A DNA stretch of 55,207 bases, from contig CAZSXS010000011.1 of NCBI GenBank assembly GCA_964611385.1, positions 1 through 55,207 on the forward strand, written 5' to 3'. The position numbers and the translations under genes were made by a program. Position 1 is the stretch's first letter. Each line of letters opens with the position of its first letter. Below, piece by piece: positions 25,499-33,810 of this stretch. Below the pieces are notes generated by a model. That model was not told the DNA's origin, did not search any database, and was given only the letters and a program-made list of their open reading frames with translations. The stretch is from CAZSXS01 sp964611385 (GTDB lineage: Bacteria; Bacillota; Clostridia; Lachnospirales; CAYPQA01).

Positions 25499-27034
25499 AT
25501 GTGCGAAAAACAAAGTAAAACTTCGGAAAAAAGGCAAGTTGTATTCATTATGACCGATTCGACCCGTTACGACATGGTGAGCTGCTATCGGGAAGGCATC
25601 CAAACTCCCTGGATTGACAAACTGGCTTCGGAAGGGATCCGCTTCAATAAGGCCTATACCACGCAGCCGGTATGCGGACCGGCCAGAAGTGCGCTGTTCA
25701 CTGGGCAGTTTTCACACTCCAACGGAAGCTGGGGCAACAGTATGCCCTTGGGGGACAACATCAAAACCATAGGGCAGCGGCTTCGGGATCACAAGATTCA
25801 TACGGCTTACATAGGAAAATGGCATCTGGACGGCGGAGATTACTTCGGCCTGGGTCGTTGCCCCGACGGCTGGGACGAGAACTACTGGTATGACATGCGG
25901 AACTATTTATACGAGTTAAGCCCAGAGGAACGCTATAAGTCTCGTCAACCGGAGACAGCCTTAAAAGATGGGGGCATTGAGGCGAGCTTTACCTATGGGC
26001 ATCGCTGTTCAAATCGAGCTATTGACTTTTTGGAAAAGTTCAACAGTGAAGATTTTTTCCTTGTCGTTTCCTATGACGAACCTCATGGCCCGTTCCTCTG
26101 CCCCGAGCCGTATGCCTCTATGTACAAGGACTATGAGTTTCCCGTCTCCCCCAACGTCTATGACAGCCTAGACAACAAACCGGAGTTGCAGAAAATTTGG
26201 TCGGGGAAAACATTGGAGCAAGAGCGAAAGAATGTTGTTATCAAAAACCAACTGTACTTTGGTTGCCAGTCTTTTATTGATAGCGAAATCGGCCGTGTCC
26301 TTCAAGCCGTGGAGAAAAACTGCCCCGGAGCCATGGTTGTTTACACCTCCGACCACGGGGACGCACTTATGTCTCACCGCATTTATGCCAAGGGCCCTTG
26401 TGTGTACGATGAGATTGCAAAAGTACCCTTGATCATTAAAGGTGGGAGTTTGGCAAAGACTCCAGCCAATGTGGTCAATGATACGCCCATATCTCACATC
26501 AACCTTGCCCCCACCATTATGGAATATATGTCCTTGCCGGTGCCCAAGTTGATGGAGGGCAAGTCCGTACTGGAGGCCTTACAGACCAACGGACGCATGG
26601 ACGACTATGCTTTTCTGGAATTCTCTCGCTATGAAATTGACCATGATGGATTCGGTGGCTTCCAGCCAATGCGGGCGGTAACGGATGGGGCCTATAAGCT
26701 CTCCATCTATCTACTGGATCAGACAGACGAATTCTATGACACCCAAGAAGACCCGGATGAGTTACACAACCTGATTAACGACGAGCGCTACACCGAAGTC
26801 AAAGAAAAACTCCACGACCTGATTCTGGAAAACATGAACAAGACCAGAGATCCCTTCCGGGGCTATCAATGGGCCATTCGACCTTGGAGATCACCTGAGC
26901 GCAGCAAAAAAGCCTCCTGGGACAACGACCTATACACCCGGCAGCGCGAAAACGAAGAATACGAACCAAGGCAACTAGACTACGGAACCGGGCTGGAGAT
27001 GAAGGCAGCGGTACGTATTAAAGGGACGATTTAA
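25499..27034 (+). CDS. Sulfatase (Cys-type, arylsulfatase family)
   Basis: It hydrolyses sulfate esters, probably of carbohydrates. The 511 residues carry CGPARS, the C-x-P-x-R site whose cysteine is converted to formylglycine. GKWHLDGGDYFG and TSDHGDALMSHR are metal/substrate motifs, and FIMTDSTRYDM is the N-terminal metal site. No signal peptide is seen, so it is cytosolic or exported otherwise. Anaerobes mature Cys-type sulfatases with the radical-SAM enzyme anSME, which is not in the window. The ATG at 25499 follows TTGGAGGACC; the in-frame ATG at 25460 lacks a site. It is followed 30 bases later by rhaB, suggesting use of sulfated, rhamnose-containing glycans. Confidence 0.9.
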   Translation: MCEKQSKTSEKRQVVFIMTDSTRYDMVSCYREGIQTPWIDKLASEGIRFNKAYTTQPVCGPARSALFTGQFSHSNGSWGNSMPLGDNIKTIGQRLRDHKIHTAYIGKWHLDGGDYFGLGRCPDGWDENYWYDMRNYLYELSPEERYKSRQPETALKDGGIEASFTYGHRCSNRAIDFLEKFNSEDFFLVVSYDEPHGPFLCPEPYASMYKDYEFPVSPNVYDSLDNKPELQKIWSGKTLEQERKNVVIKNQLYFGCQSFIDSEIGRVLQAVEKNCPGAMVVYTSDHGDALMSHRIYAKGPCVYDEIAKVPLIIKGGSLAKTPANVVNDTPISHINLAPTIMEYMSLPVPKLMEGKSVLEALQTNGRMDDYAFLEFSRYEIDHDGFGGFQPMRAVTDGAYKLSIYLLDQTDEFYDTQEDPDELHNLINDERYTEVKEKLHDLILENMNKTRDPFRGYQWAIRPWRSPERSKKASWDNDLYTRQRENEEYEPRQLDYGTGLEMKAAVRIKGTI

Positions 27035-27064
27035 AAAAGACACTATTATTATTGGAGGTAACAT

Positions 27065-28576
27065 ATGAAATGTATTGCAGTTGATCTGGGAGCGTCCGGT
27101 GGACGTGTCATTGTAGCAAGCCTTGAAAACGGAAAGATTTCCCTTGAGGAGGCCTTCCGTTTCAAGAATAGAATGACCGAACTGGATGGCACCTGTACTT
27201 GGGATACGGAAGTCCTCTTGGAAAATATTAAGAAGGGCTTGCAGATCGCAGGTGAGCGTCTTGCACAAGCCGCTTCCGATGTGAGGTCTGTCGGACTGGA
27301 TACTTGGGGTGTGGACTATGTCCTCCTAGACGAAAAGGATCAACCCATCTTGCCCGTGTATGCCTACCGCGATCATCGAACAGATCATACGCCCGAAAAG
27401 CTGTTTGAGAAGATTTCCAGGGAAAGCGTCTATGAGAAAACCGGTATTCAGGTGATGCAGTTTAATACGATTTTCCAACTCTTCCAACATGCTCAGGACG
27501 ACCCAGAAGTCACGAAAAAGGCTAAAACCCTTCTTATGCTGCCCGATTATTTAAACTATAGACTCTCTGGCTCAAAAACTGCGGAGTTTTCGATTGTGTC
27601 TACCTCCCAACTCTATAACGTGAAAGAAAAGAATTGGGATCAGGAGTTGATTGCCCTTACCGGCTTTGATCCTGTTTGCTTCCAAACAATCATTAAACCT
27701 GGTACCGTGATTGGGGAACTTACCGAAGAGCTATGCACCCTAACTGGATTGGATAAGCCCAAGGTTATTTCACCAGCTTGCCATGATACCGGCTCAGCTG
27801 TGGCTTCTGTGCCCTTGGACTATAGCGGCGATGTGGATTCTTCTGACGACTATGTATACATCAGCTCTGGCACCTGGAGCCTCTTAGGCATGGAGAATAA
27901 GGAGCCCAGAACCGACAGTCTCTCTCGAAAATACAACTATTCCAATGAGGGTGGTGTCTGTGATACCTTCCGCTACTTAAAAAACATCATGGGCCTTTGG
28001 TTAATTCAGGAGGTTCAGCGGATCTACAATCAATATAGTTTTGGCGAGCTGGTTGAACTGGCCTTGGAAACGAAACCCTTCAAGGCCTTGATTAACCCCA
28101 ACAATCAGCGCTTCTTGAATCCCAAGAATATGATTAAAGAAATCCAAAGCTACTGTAAGGACACTGCACAGGAAATCCCAGAAAGCCCTGGGGAGATTGC
28201 TCGCTGTATTTTTGAAAGCCTAGCCTTTCAATATAATGAAGTGATTGGCCTTCTGAGGGAGCTGACCGGAAAGAAGATTCCAAAGATCCATATTATCGGC
28301 GGCGGCGCCCAAAATGGCTTGCTCAATCAGTTGACAGCGGACTTTACAGGCTGTAAGGTCTATGCAGGCCCTGTAGAAGCCACAGCCATTGGCAATGTTT
28401 CCCTGCAATTCATAGCCCTGGGTGAGATCAAAGACCTGAAGGAAGCCCGGAAGATCATCCGGAACTCCTTCGAAATCAACGAATATCTGCCCAAGGAACG
28501 AAACGAATCCGAAGAACAGGCCTATGTCACAGCAAAGGCACTATTTGCAAGGTTGAATAAGCAAAATGCATTTTAA
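27065..28576 (+). CDS. rhaB: Rhamnulokinase
   Basis: It phosphorylates L-rhamnulose at O-1 in rhamnose breakdown. The 503 residues have the FGGY-kinase fold: AVDLGASGGRV (5-15), LDTWGVDYVLLD, YAYRDHRTD, the ATP-site SSGTWSLLGMENKEP and HIIGGGAQNGLLNQLTAD. Length and motifs fit RhaB rather than xylulokinase. TGGAGG lies 8 bases upstream of the ATG. Rhamnose isomerase and aldolase are not in the window. It is cotranscribed with the sulfatase. A family C hairpin follows. Confidence 0.92.
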   Translation: MKCIAVDLGASGGRVIVASLENGKISLEEAFRFKNRMTELDGTCTWDTEVLLENIKKGLQIAGERLAQAASDVRSVGLDTWGVDYVLLDEKDQPILPVYAYRDHRTDHTPEKLFEKISRESVYEKTGIQVMQFNTIFQLFQHAQDDPEVTKKAKTLLMLPDYLNYRLSGSKTAEFSIVSTSQLYNVKEKNWDQELIALTGFDPVCFQTIIKPGTVIGELTEELCTLTGLDKPKVISPACHDTGSAVASVPLDYSGDVDSSDDYVYISSGTWSLLGMENKEPRTDSLSRKYNYSNEGGVCDTFRYLKNIMGLWLIQEVQRIYNQYSFGELVELALETKPFKALINPNNQRFLNPKNMIKEIQSYCKDTAQEIPESPGEIARCIFESLAFQYNEVIGLLRELTGKKIPKIHIIGGGAQNGLLNQLTADFTGCKVYAGPVEATAIGNVSLQFIALGEIKDLKEARKIIRNSFEINEYLPKERNESEEQAYVTAKALFARLNKQNAF

Positions 28577-28577
28577 T

Positions 28578-28640
28578 AAAGGCTCTTTCTAAATTTTCGT
28601 AGAATAATCTATAACTCCCTACGGCTTTAGAAAGACCCTC
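28578..28640 (+). repeat. Family C hairpin repeat, copy 1
   Basis: GGCTCTTTCTAAATTTTCGTAG (arm 28581-28602) is an imperfect complement of CTACGGCTTTAGAAAGACCC (28619-28638). It ends 9 bases before the AGGAGG of the next gene. It shares both arms with the repeat at 35306-35475. Confidence 0.75.
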
Positions 28641-28659
28641 AAATAAATAGGAGGACTAT

Positions 28660-29019
28660 ATGAAGTTAATCGAAGTGAAGGAAATTTTAAAGGCTGAGGC
28701 CTTAACTTGCCTTGAAAACTTGGAGGAAAATGTTTTATCTGCCTGCGGTTCGGACTTGATGAGCGATGTGTTGGCCTTTTCAAAGGAAAAGGTAGTGATG
28801 CTGACAGGTCTGATGAACCCACAAGTGGTGAGAACCGCCGAAATGATGGATATCAAAGCCATCGTCTTTGTTCGGGGCAAAAAGCCTACCAGCGAGATTT
28901 TGGAGCTGGCTGAGGAAAAGGGATTGGTGATTCTGACCACGGACTACCCTATGTTCATTGCCTGCGGAAAGTTGTACAAAAATGGTTTAGGGGAGGATTC
29001 GGGTGAAGATACACTATGA
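28660..29019 (+). CDS. DRTGG-domain protein 1
   Basis: The 119-residue protein matches stand-alone DRTGG-domain proteins (named after a motif near phosphotransacetylase). KEKVVMLTGLMNPQVVRTAEMMDIKAIVFVRGKKPTSEILELAEEKGLVILTTDYPMF is characteristic. These occur in clostridial [FeFe]-hydrogenase/redox clusters and are thought to be ligand-sensing; the biochemistry is unknown. AGGAGG lies 8 bases before the ATG. The stop overlaps the HATPase start by 17 bases. It is first of a DRTGG-HATPase-HydS-like operon. Confidence 0.8.
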   Translation: MKLIEVKEILKAEALTCLENLEENVLSACGSDLMSDVLAFSKEKVVMLTGLMNPQVVRTAEMMDIKAIVFVRGKKPTSEILELAEEKGLVILTTDYPMFIACGKLYKNGLGEDSGEDTL

Positions 29020-29413
29020 TGTGATTGATAAAGAGTACATAAAGGCCGGGGAAGCCTCCGGCAACCTGAAAAAAATCTTAAAGCAACTGGGCATACCGGC
29101 TGACTTGATCCGAAAGATCGCCATCAGTATGTACGAAGCCGAAATTAACATGGTCATCCACGCCAATGGCGGAGACATAGACGTTGACATAGAGCCCGAC
29201 AAAGTCAAAATTGTATTAAAGGACAGAGGGCCCGGTATCCCGGACATTGATCTGGCCATGCAGGAGGGCTACTCGACTGCCTCGGACGAAGCCAGGGACT
29301 TGGGTTTTGGGGCTGGTATGGGCTTGCCAAACATGAAGAAAAATTCCGATTTTCTAAATGTCACATCGGAGCTGGGGGTAGGAACAACGGTAGAAATCAC
29401 GGTATTATTATAA
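29003..29413 (+). CDS. RsbW-like HATPase (anti-sigma/serine kinase-type)
   Basis: This 136-residue single-domain GHKL ATPase has the N-box EAEINMVIHANGG (about 47-59), the G1 box DRGPGIPD (about 74-81) and the G2 box GAGMGLPNMKKNSD. No histidine-phosphotransfer domain is present, so it is RsbW-like rather than a sensor kinase. Its partner (sigma factor, anti-anti-sigma protein or HydS) is unknown; the gene couple suggests redox-linked signalling. The GTG start follows GGGGAGG. Confidence 0.85.
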   Translation: MKIHYDVIDKEYIKAGEASGNLKKILKQLGIPADLIRKIAISMYEAEINMVIHANGGDIDVDIEPDKVKIVLKDRGPGIPDIDLAMQEGYSTASDEARDLGFGAGMGLPNMKKNSDFLNVTSELGVGTTVEITVLL

Positions 29414-29425
29414 GAGGCAGGGGGG

Positions 29426-30760
29426 ATGAAGATGAAGAGCAACATTCATTCGGTGGAGTTGGACACAGACAAATGCATTGGCTGCACCGACTGTATCAAA
29501 AGATGCCCAACAGAAGCCATTCGAGTGCGCGACGGCAAAGCCATGATCATTGAGCAGAAGTGTATCGACTGTGGCTTATGCATCAAGGTCTGCGAAAACC
29601 ATGCCAAAAAAGCTACTACGCAAGGCATGTCCATGATCAAGGACTTCAAGTACACCGTAGCCATACCGGCACCGGCGCTTTATGGACAGTTTAAAAAAAT
29701 CACAGACGTGAATGTCATACTGACGGCCATCAAGAAATTGGGCTTTGACGAAGTTTACGAAGTATCCTATGCAGCACAACTGGTGACAGCAGCCACCAAG
29801 GAATTTTTACAAAGCAGACAATACAAAAAGCCAGTGATCTCTTCTGCTTGTCCGGCAGTCGTCCGGCTTATCGCCATGCGCTTTCCCTCCCTGATCGACA
29901 ATATACTGCCCTTGATGGCACCGGTGGAAGTTGCTGCTCGTTTGGCCAAGGATCATCTTACGGAAAAGTTTGCAAGTGAAGGCCTTAAGCGAGAGGATAT
30001 AGGGGTATTCTTCATCAGTCCTTGTGCAGCTAAAAATTCCTATGTCAGCTCTCCCCTGGGTGTTGAGAAATCAGAGATAGACGGCGTAATTTCCATGTCC
30101 GAGGTCTACTTACTTTTACGGCACAAGGTAAATCATTTGGAGACGGTAGAAAATCTGATCCAATGCAAGAAGGAAGGCATGGACTGGGCCATCACAGGCG
30201 GCGAAAGCAAAGGTGTAGAGCTAGAGAACGCCATAGCAGTAGACGGGGTAGAAAACGTCATTGCGGTATTAGAGGAAGTAGAAAACGGGCAACTATCAGA
30301 CATGGAATTCATAGAAGGCCTGGCCTGCACGGGTGGCTGTGTGGGGGGGCCATTGACAACCACCAACAGCTTTGTCAGCAAGAACCGGATACGGCGCATT
30401 GAGTCCATCATCAAGACGATGGATGAAGACAAAAAGCGCAAGATCGACTTCAACGAAGAAGGGTTGGACTACAATTTCACGGAACCCATACGTCCCTTAA
30501 CAGCTTTAAAGCTGGATGAAGACATGCAGCTAGCACTCAAAAAGCTAGAAGAGATGGAGCGATTAGTAGAGGGGCTACCGGCCATCAACTGCGGGTCCTG
30601 CGGGGCGCCCACCTGTCAGGCCTTGGCTGAGGACATTGTTCGAGGGCAAGCCAACATTGAAGACTGCGTATTCATGCTCAGAAAAAAGGTCAAGCAACTG
30701 GCGGAGGACATGGTCAACCTCTCTGCCAAGCTCCCCCAGACGATTGCTAAGGTGAAGTAA
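29426..30760 (+). CDS. HydS-like [FeFe]-hydrogenase-family sensory protein
   Basis: The 444 residues comprise a 2[4Fe-4S] ferredoxin domain (CIGCTDCIKRCP, CIDCGLCIKVCE, residues 14-54) and a hydrogenase large-subunit domain. All four H-cluster cysteines are present: SSACPAVV, SPCAAKN, ACTGGCVGGPL. A C-terminal Fe-S motif CGSCGAPTC...DC follows. Catalytic hydrogenases have TSCCPxW, PCxxKKxE and GGCxxGGGQP; here the second Cys, second Lys and part of the glycine motif differ, as in sensory group proteins. No PAS domain is present. NuoE, NuoF and catalytic HydA are absent nearby. The probable role is H2 or redox sensing with the HATPase. Confidence 0.82.
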   Translation: MKMKSNIHSVELDTDKCIGCTDCIKRCPTEAIRVRDGKAMIIEQKCIDCGLCIKVCENHAKKATTQGMSMIKDFKYTVAIPAPALYGQFKKITDVNVILTAIKKLGFDEVYEVSYAAQLVTAATKEFLQSRQYKKPVISSACPAVVRLIAMRFPSLIDNILPLMAPVEVAARLAKDHLTEKFASEGLKREDIGVFFISPCAAKNSYVSSPLGVEKSEIDGVISMSEVYLLLRHKVNHLETVENLIQCKKEGMDWAITGGESKGVELENAIAVDGVENVIAVLEEVENGQLSDMEFIEGLACTGGCVGGPLTTTNSFVSKNRIRRIESIIKTMDEDKKRKIDFNEEGLDYNFTEPIRPLTALKLDEDMQLALKKLEEMERLVEGLPAINCGSCGAPTCQALAEDIVRGQANIEDCVFMLRKKVKQLAEDMVNLSAKLPQTIAKVK

Positions 30761-30780
30761 AGATGTGCGAAGACCTTTGC

Positions 30781-30834
30781 CCCTCCACCCCTTTTTTCAA
30801 AAAGCCGACGTTGGAGGGGTTATGATATGGGGTG
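30781..30834. repeat. Family D unit copy (30783-30820) and likely terminator
   Basis: CCCCTCCACCCC, TTTTTTCAAAAAGCCGACG and TTGGAGGGG form a hairpin of the family D type just after the HydS-like gene. Confidence 0.6.
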
Positions 30835-30869
30835 GGAGTTTTTTATAAAGGCAGGGAGGTGGAAGTCGA

Positions 30870-31019
30870 GTGGCGTTGTTATTTGGATTTCAGATTTTTA
30901 ATACTTTGATGCTTCTGTTTTTGATCTTTGCGTTTATCCTGTTTGTTATTGTTTTGTTTAAGTTGAACAAGGCGCTTACGATTTGGTTGGAGCGGAATAA
31001 GAAAGATGATCATTTGTGA
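30870..31019 (+). CDS. 49-residue single-helix membrane protein
   Basis: A GTG at 30870 behind GGGAGGTGGAAG starts MALLFGFQIFNTLMLLFLIFAF, continuing as one long hydrophobic helix (residues 3-30) and ending with a basic/acidic tail (ERNKKDDHL). The good ribosome binding site and the composition (a helix followed by K/R-rich residues) support it as real. It sits between the HydS-like operon and the acetyltransferase. Function is unknown. Confidence 0.6.
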   Translation: MALLFGFQIFNTLMLLFLIFAFILFVIVLFKLNKALTIWLERNKKDDHL

Positions 31020-31064
31020 TTGATTTCAAGCATCTTCATTTTGAAAGATTGCTTCTTGTAGGTG

Positions 31065-31205
31065 ATGGAAGGGAATTTTTTGAATGAAAAACTCGAATAT
31101 CCAAAAGTCGACATAAGTAACAAAACTGCAGAGGAATCAGCCTCATATATACTGAGCCAAACAAGGATTTTAAGAGACGAAACTGAAGATGAGAAACGGA
31201 GGTAA
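31065..31205 (+). CDS. Possible 46-residue ORF
   Basis: ATG at 31065 encodes MEGNFLNEKLEYPKVDIS, then NKTAEESASYIL and a charged tail ending EDEKRR. The stop lies 5 bases before the GNAT start, and the GNAT ribosome binding site is inside its 3' end. V-D-I-S-N-K-T-x-E-E resembles the tail of nucleotide-kinase-like or PPDK-regulatory proteins, so it may be the remnant of a larger gene. The ribosome binding site (TAGGTG) is poor. Confidence 0.35.
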   Translation: MEGNFLNEKLEYPKVDISNKTAEESASYILSQTRILRDETEDEKRR

Positions 31206-31210
31206 GCGTT

Positions 31211-31810
31211 TTGGATGTTGATGTAAGGATTGAAACGGAAAGCGATCATCATCGTGTAGAACTCATCACCCGTGCAGCGTTCTCATATCCTGGACGCATT
31301 GAAAGAGGGGGTATCGGGTGCCCTTTCGAGCATTGGATGGTTCATGCTTTACGCGAAAAGGATGGCATAAAGGAACTGAGCCTTGTGGCCGAAGTGGATG
31401 GGCATATCGTTGGACATATTATTTATAGCAATGCGCACGTTTTGACACCGGATGATCAAAGGGTACCCGTGCTGACTTTTGGCCCTTTGAGTGTTCAGCC
31501 GGAGTATCAGCGTAAGGGCGTTGGGAAAATCCTTATGCGCACATCCATCAGCAAAGCCAGAGCGCTGGGTTATGGTGCAATTCTCTTTTTTGGCCGCCCC
31601 GAATATTATCCGCAGTTTGGATTTGTTGAAGCGGCTACCTTTGGGATCACTGACTGCAATGGGAGTAATTATCCTGCTTTTATGGCTATGGAACTAAAAA
31701 CAGGGTATCTAAATAACATTCACGGGAGGTTTTACGAATCCTCAATCTATAACGATAGTCTGAACCGTGAAGCTGTTAAGGCGTATGATGCATTGTTTCG
31801 AGGTCAATAG
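31211..31810 (+). CDS. GNAT-family N-acetyltransferase
   Basis: The 199-residue protein matches the GNAT fold: the acetyl-CoA pocket PEYQRKGVGKILMRTSISKARALGYGAI (motif Q/R-x-x-G-x-G) at about residues 98-126, and FFGRPEYYPQFGF, typical of YhbS-like acetyltransferases. The substrate is unknown. TTG at 31211 follows CGGAGG. It interrupts the redox cluster and may be a later insertion. Confidence 0.85.
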   Translation: MDVDVRIETESDHHRVELITRAAFSYPGRIERGGIGCPFEHWMVHALREKDGIKELSLVAEVDGHIVGHIIYSNAHVLTPDDQRVPVLTFGPLSVQPEYQRKGVGKILMRTSISKARALGYGAILFFGRPEYYPQFGFVEAATFGITDCNGSNYPAFMAMELKTGYLNNIHGRFYESSIYNDSLNREAVKAYDALFRGQ

Positions 31811-31871
31811 ACTTACATTAAACAAAGAGCAGAGTATTATATACACCTTTCCCAAATTTCCTGTGGAGCAT

Positions 31872-31918
31872 ATTCCCCTCATGTCGGTTTTTTTGAAAGA
31901 AGAGGATGGGGGGCCTTA
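31872..31918 (-). repeat. Family D unit copy
   Basis: ATGTCGGTTTTTTTGAAAG followed by AAGAGGATGGGGGG matches the CGGCTTTTTTGAAAG plus purine tract of family D; the hairpin part is missing. Confidence 0.55.
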
Positions 31919-31950
31919 GCTTTTTCATTAATATTGAATGGAGGGTATTC

Positions 31951-32283
31951 ATGAACTTAACGAATTTGGACGAGAACTTTAAGCTGTTGAATCAAATTGA
32001 CGAGGATAAGGAGATCACTGATATCTATATCGGTGACCTTTTAAGTGTGGTCATGGGGAAGGCCAAGGAGGGTAATGCTTGGCTGACCATTCAGGGACAT
32101 ATTAATATTGTGGCGGTTGCGCTTTTGACGGGGGTAAGCTGTATCATCGTCTGCGAAAATTCTGAGGTGGATGCCAATACCATTGAAAAGGCCACCAATG
32201 AGGAAATTTCTGTCTTCTCTACCCCCCTGTCCGCCTTCCATGCGGCGAAAAAATTGATTGAGTTAAGCGGGAATGTTCTATGA
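31951..32283 (+). CDS. DRTGG-domain protein 2
   Basis: The 110-residue protein is similar in layout to the 28660 gene: LNQIDEDKEITDIYIGDLLSVVMGKAKEGNAWLTIQGHINIVAVALLTGVSCIIVCENSEVD. Stand-alone DRTGG proteins precede PHP genes in clostridial hydrogenase clusters, as here. The ATG at 31951 follows GGAGGG; the upstream in-frame start at 31906 lacks a site. It overlaps the PHP gene by 4 bases. Confidence 0.75.
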   Translation: MNLTNLDENFKLLNQIDEDKEITDIYIGDLLSVVMGKAKEGNAWLTIQGHINIVAVALLTGVSCIIVCENSEVDANTIEKATNEEISVFSTPLSAFHAAKKLIELSGNVL

Positions 32284-33023
32284 GATTTTATTATGATCTT
32301 CATATCCATACGGCTCTTTCACCCTGCGGCGACGAGAGCATGACCCCAAATAATATTGTCAACATGAGTCTCATCAAAGAATTGGATATCATCGCCATCA
32401 CGGACCATAACTGTTGTGGAAATGTGGCTTCTGTTCTGAAAGCGGCAGAGGATACTGGACTGGTGGTCATTCCGGGCATGGAGGTGGAGACTGCCGAGGA
32501 AATCCATGTGGTTTGCCTTTTCCCAAACATGGAAAAAGCCAAGGCTGTGGAAGCCGTGGTGTTGGCCTCCCTGCCGCAAATCCCCGTGAATACCGATATT
32601 TTCGGCGCACAGAGCTTTTTGGACAGTGAGGATGATGAAACAGGTACCTATCCCTACCTGCTGGTAACAGCCTCCAGCCTGGATCTCGAAAGCTTGATTC
32701 GGTTGGTAAAGGCGAATGAGGGCGTAGCCATCCCAGCGCATGTGGATAGAAGCTCATACAGCATTCTGTCGAACCTTGGCTTTATTGCCCCTGACTTGGA
32801 TGTAAATACCATTGAAGTCTCCATGATGACAGATAAGGAAGACTTTCTGGAAAAGAACAAGCGCCTCCTAATGCGAAAGCTGAAGGTGATTCAGTCCTCA
32901 GATGCTCACATGTTGGAAAATATTAATGAGCGGATCAATTACATTGAGCTGGATTATGAAAATGAGAAGGACGATGTGAGTATTAAAAATGCATTTATGA
33001 AGTGGTTATACTCAATCTCTTAA
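32280..33023 (+). CDS. PHP-domain phosphoesterase
   Basis: The 247-residue PHP metal-dependent phosphoesterase has DLHIHTALSPCGD (the H-x-H site, residues 6-10), ITDHNC (about residues 40-45), IPAHVDR and SSDAH as metal ligands. The substrate is unknown; stand-alone PHP proteins of this class occur in clostridial redox clusters. The last four residues, YSIS, and the stop codon are encoded by repeat family A copy 4, so insertion of the repeat replaced the original C-terminus. Confidence 0.85.
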   Translation: MRFYYDLHIHTALSPCGDESMTPNNIVNMSLIKELDIIAITDHNCCGNVASVLKAAEDTGLVVIPGMEVETAEEIHVVCLFPNMEKAKAVEAVVLASLPQIPVNTDIFGAQSFLDSEDDETGTYPYLLVTASSLDLESLIRLVKANEGVAIPAHVDRSSYSILSNLGFIAPDLDVNTIEVSMMTDKEDFLEKNKRLLMRKLKVIQSSDAHMLENINERINYIELDYENEKDDVSIKNAFMKWLYSIS

Positions 33024-33107
33024 ACATTTACCAAGCCACCATCATTCAACTTGGATAAATTCTGCTGTATTGGGCGGCGGCTTTGCAAAGCTAAACGTAA
33101 CTGAGTA
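33009..33107 (+). repeat. Dispersed 99-bp repeat, family A copy 4
   Basis: TACTCAATCTCTTAAAC... to ...GTAACTGAGTA, with AAGCCACC and GGGCGGCGG arms. The first five codons of the repeat finish the PHP gene. Confidence 0.9.
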
Positions 33108-33174
33108 CAAACAAATATGGCAACAAAAGCAAACAAAAATTAAAAGAATAACATATTGACTAGAGGAGATACTT

Positions 33175-33810
33175 ATGAACTACAAGGATTGGCAAAATGA
33201 ACATATTGCAAGGGAAACGATTGAGATTTTAAATGAGAAGGGTTATAGCGCTTCTTATGCTGAAAGCGTAGAAAAGGCCAAGGAAATGCTCTTGGGCATG
33301 ATCCCCTTGGGATCCAGTGTGGCTATGGGCGGTTCCGAAACCTTGAAACTCATGGATTTGATAGAGCATTTTCGAAACGGAGAGTATCGCTTTCTTGATC
33401 GGTATCAAAGAATTCCTTTTGAGGAAACTAAGGAAATCTATCGTCAAGGTATGGTAGCTGATGTCTTGGTCACTGGGGTCAATGCTATTACCAGACAGGG
33501 ACAGCTTGTAAATGTGGATTGCTCCGGAAACCGGGCAGCCGGCGTCTTGTTCGGACCGAAAAAGGTCATCATTGTCACAGGGGTTAATAAGGTAGTGGAG
33601 AATCTGGACGAAGCCATGGCTAGACTGAAGAAGATCGCTCCTATGAACGCTCTGCGTAACGGCCACAAAACCCCCTGTGTAGAAACAGGAAGATGCATGG
33701 ATTGCTGTGATCCGCAAAGCATGTGTAACGTTGTGGGCATAGTCAACCACGGGAAAAAATTCCCCGGACGCTTAAACGTGATTATTATACCAAAGGAACT
33801 GGGATTTTAA
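33175..33810 (+). CDS. LUD-domain protein (LutC/DUF162-like)
   Basis: A 211-residue stand-alone LUD protein. GSSVAMGGSETLKLMDLIE, DVLVTGVNAITRQGQLVNVDCSGNRAAGVLFGPKKVIIVTGVNKVV are the hallmark segments. The C-terminal cysteines (CVETGRCMDCCDPQSMC) are typical of the anaerobic branch and might bind a metal. LutC-type proteins take part in lactate utilisation, but no lutA/lutB is here, so the substrate is open. Its stop overlaps the next ATG by one base, indicating a two-gene operon. Confidence 0.88.
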   Translation: MNYKDWQNEHIARETIEILNEKGYSASYAESVEKAKEMLLGMIPLGSSVAMGGSETLKLMDLIEHFRNGEYRFLDRYQRIPFEETKEIYRQGMVADVLVTGVNAITRQGQLVNVDCSGNRAAGVLFGPKKVIIVTGVNKVVENLDEAMARLKKIAPMNALRNGHKTPCVETGRCMDCCDPQSMCNVVGIVNHGKKFPGRLNVIIIPKELGF

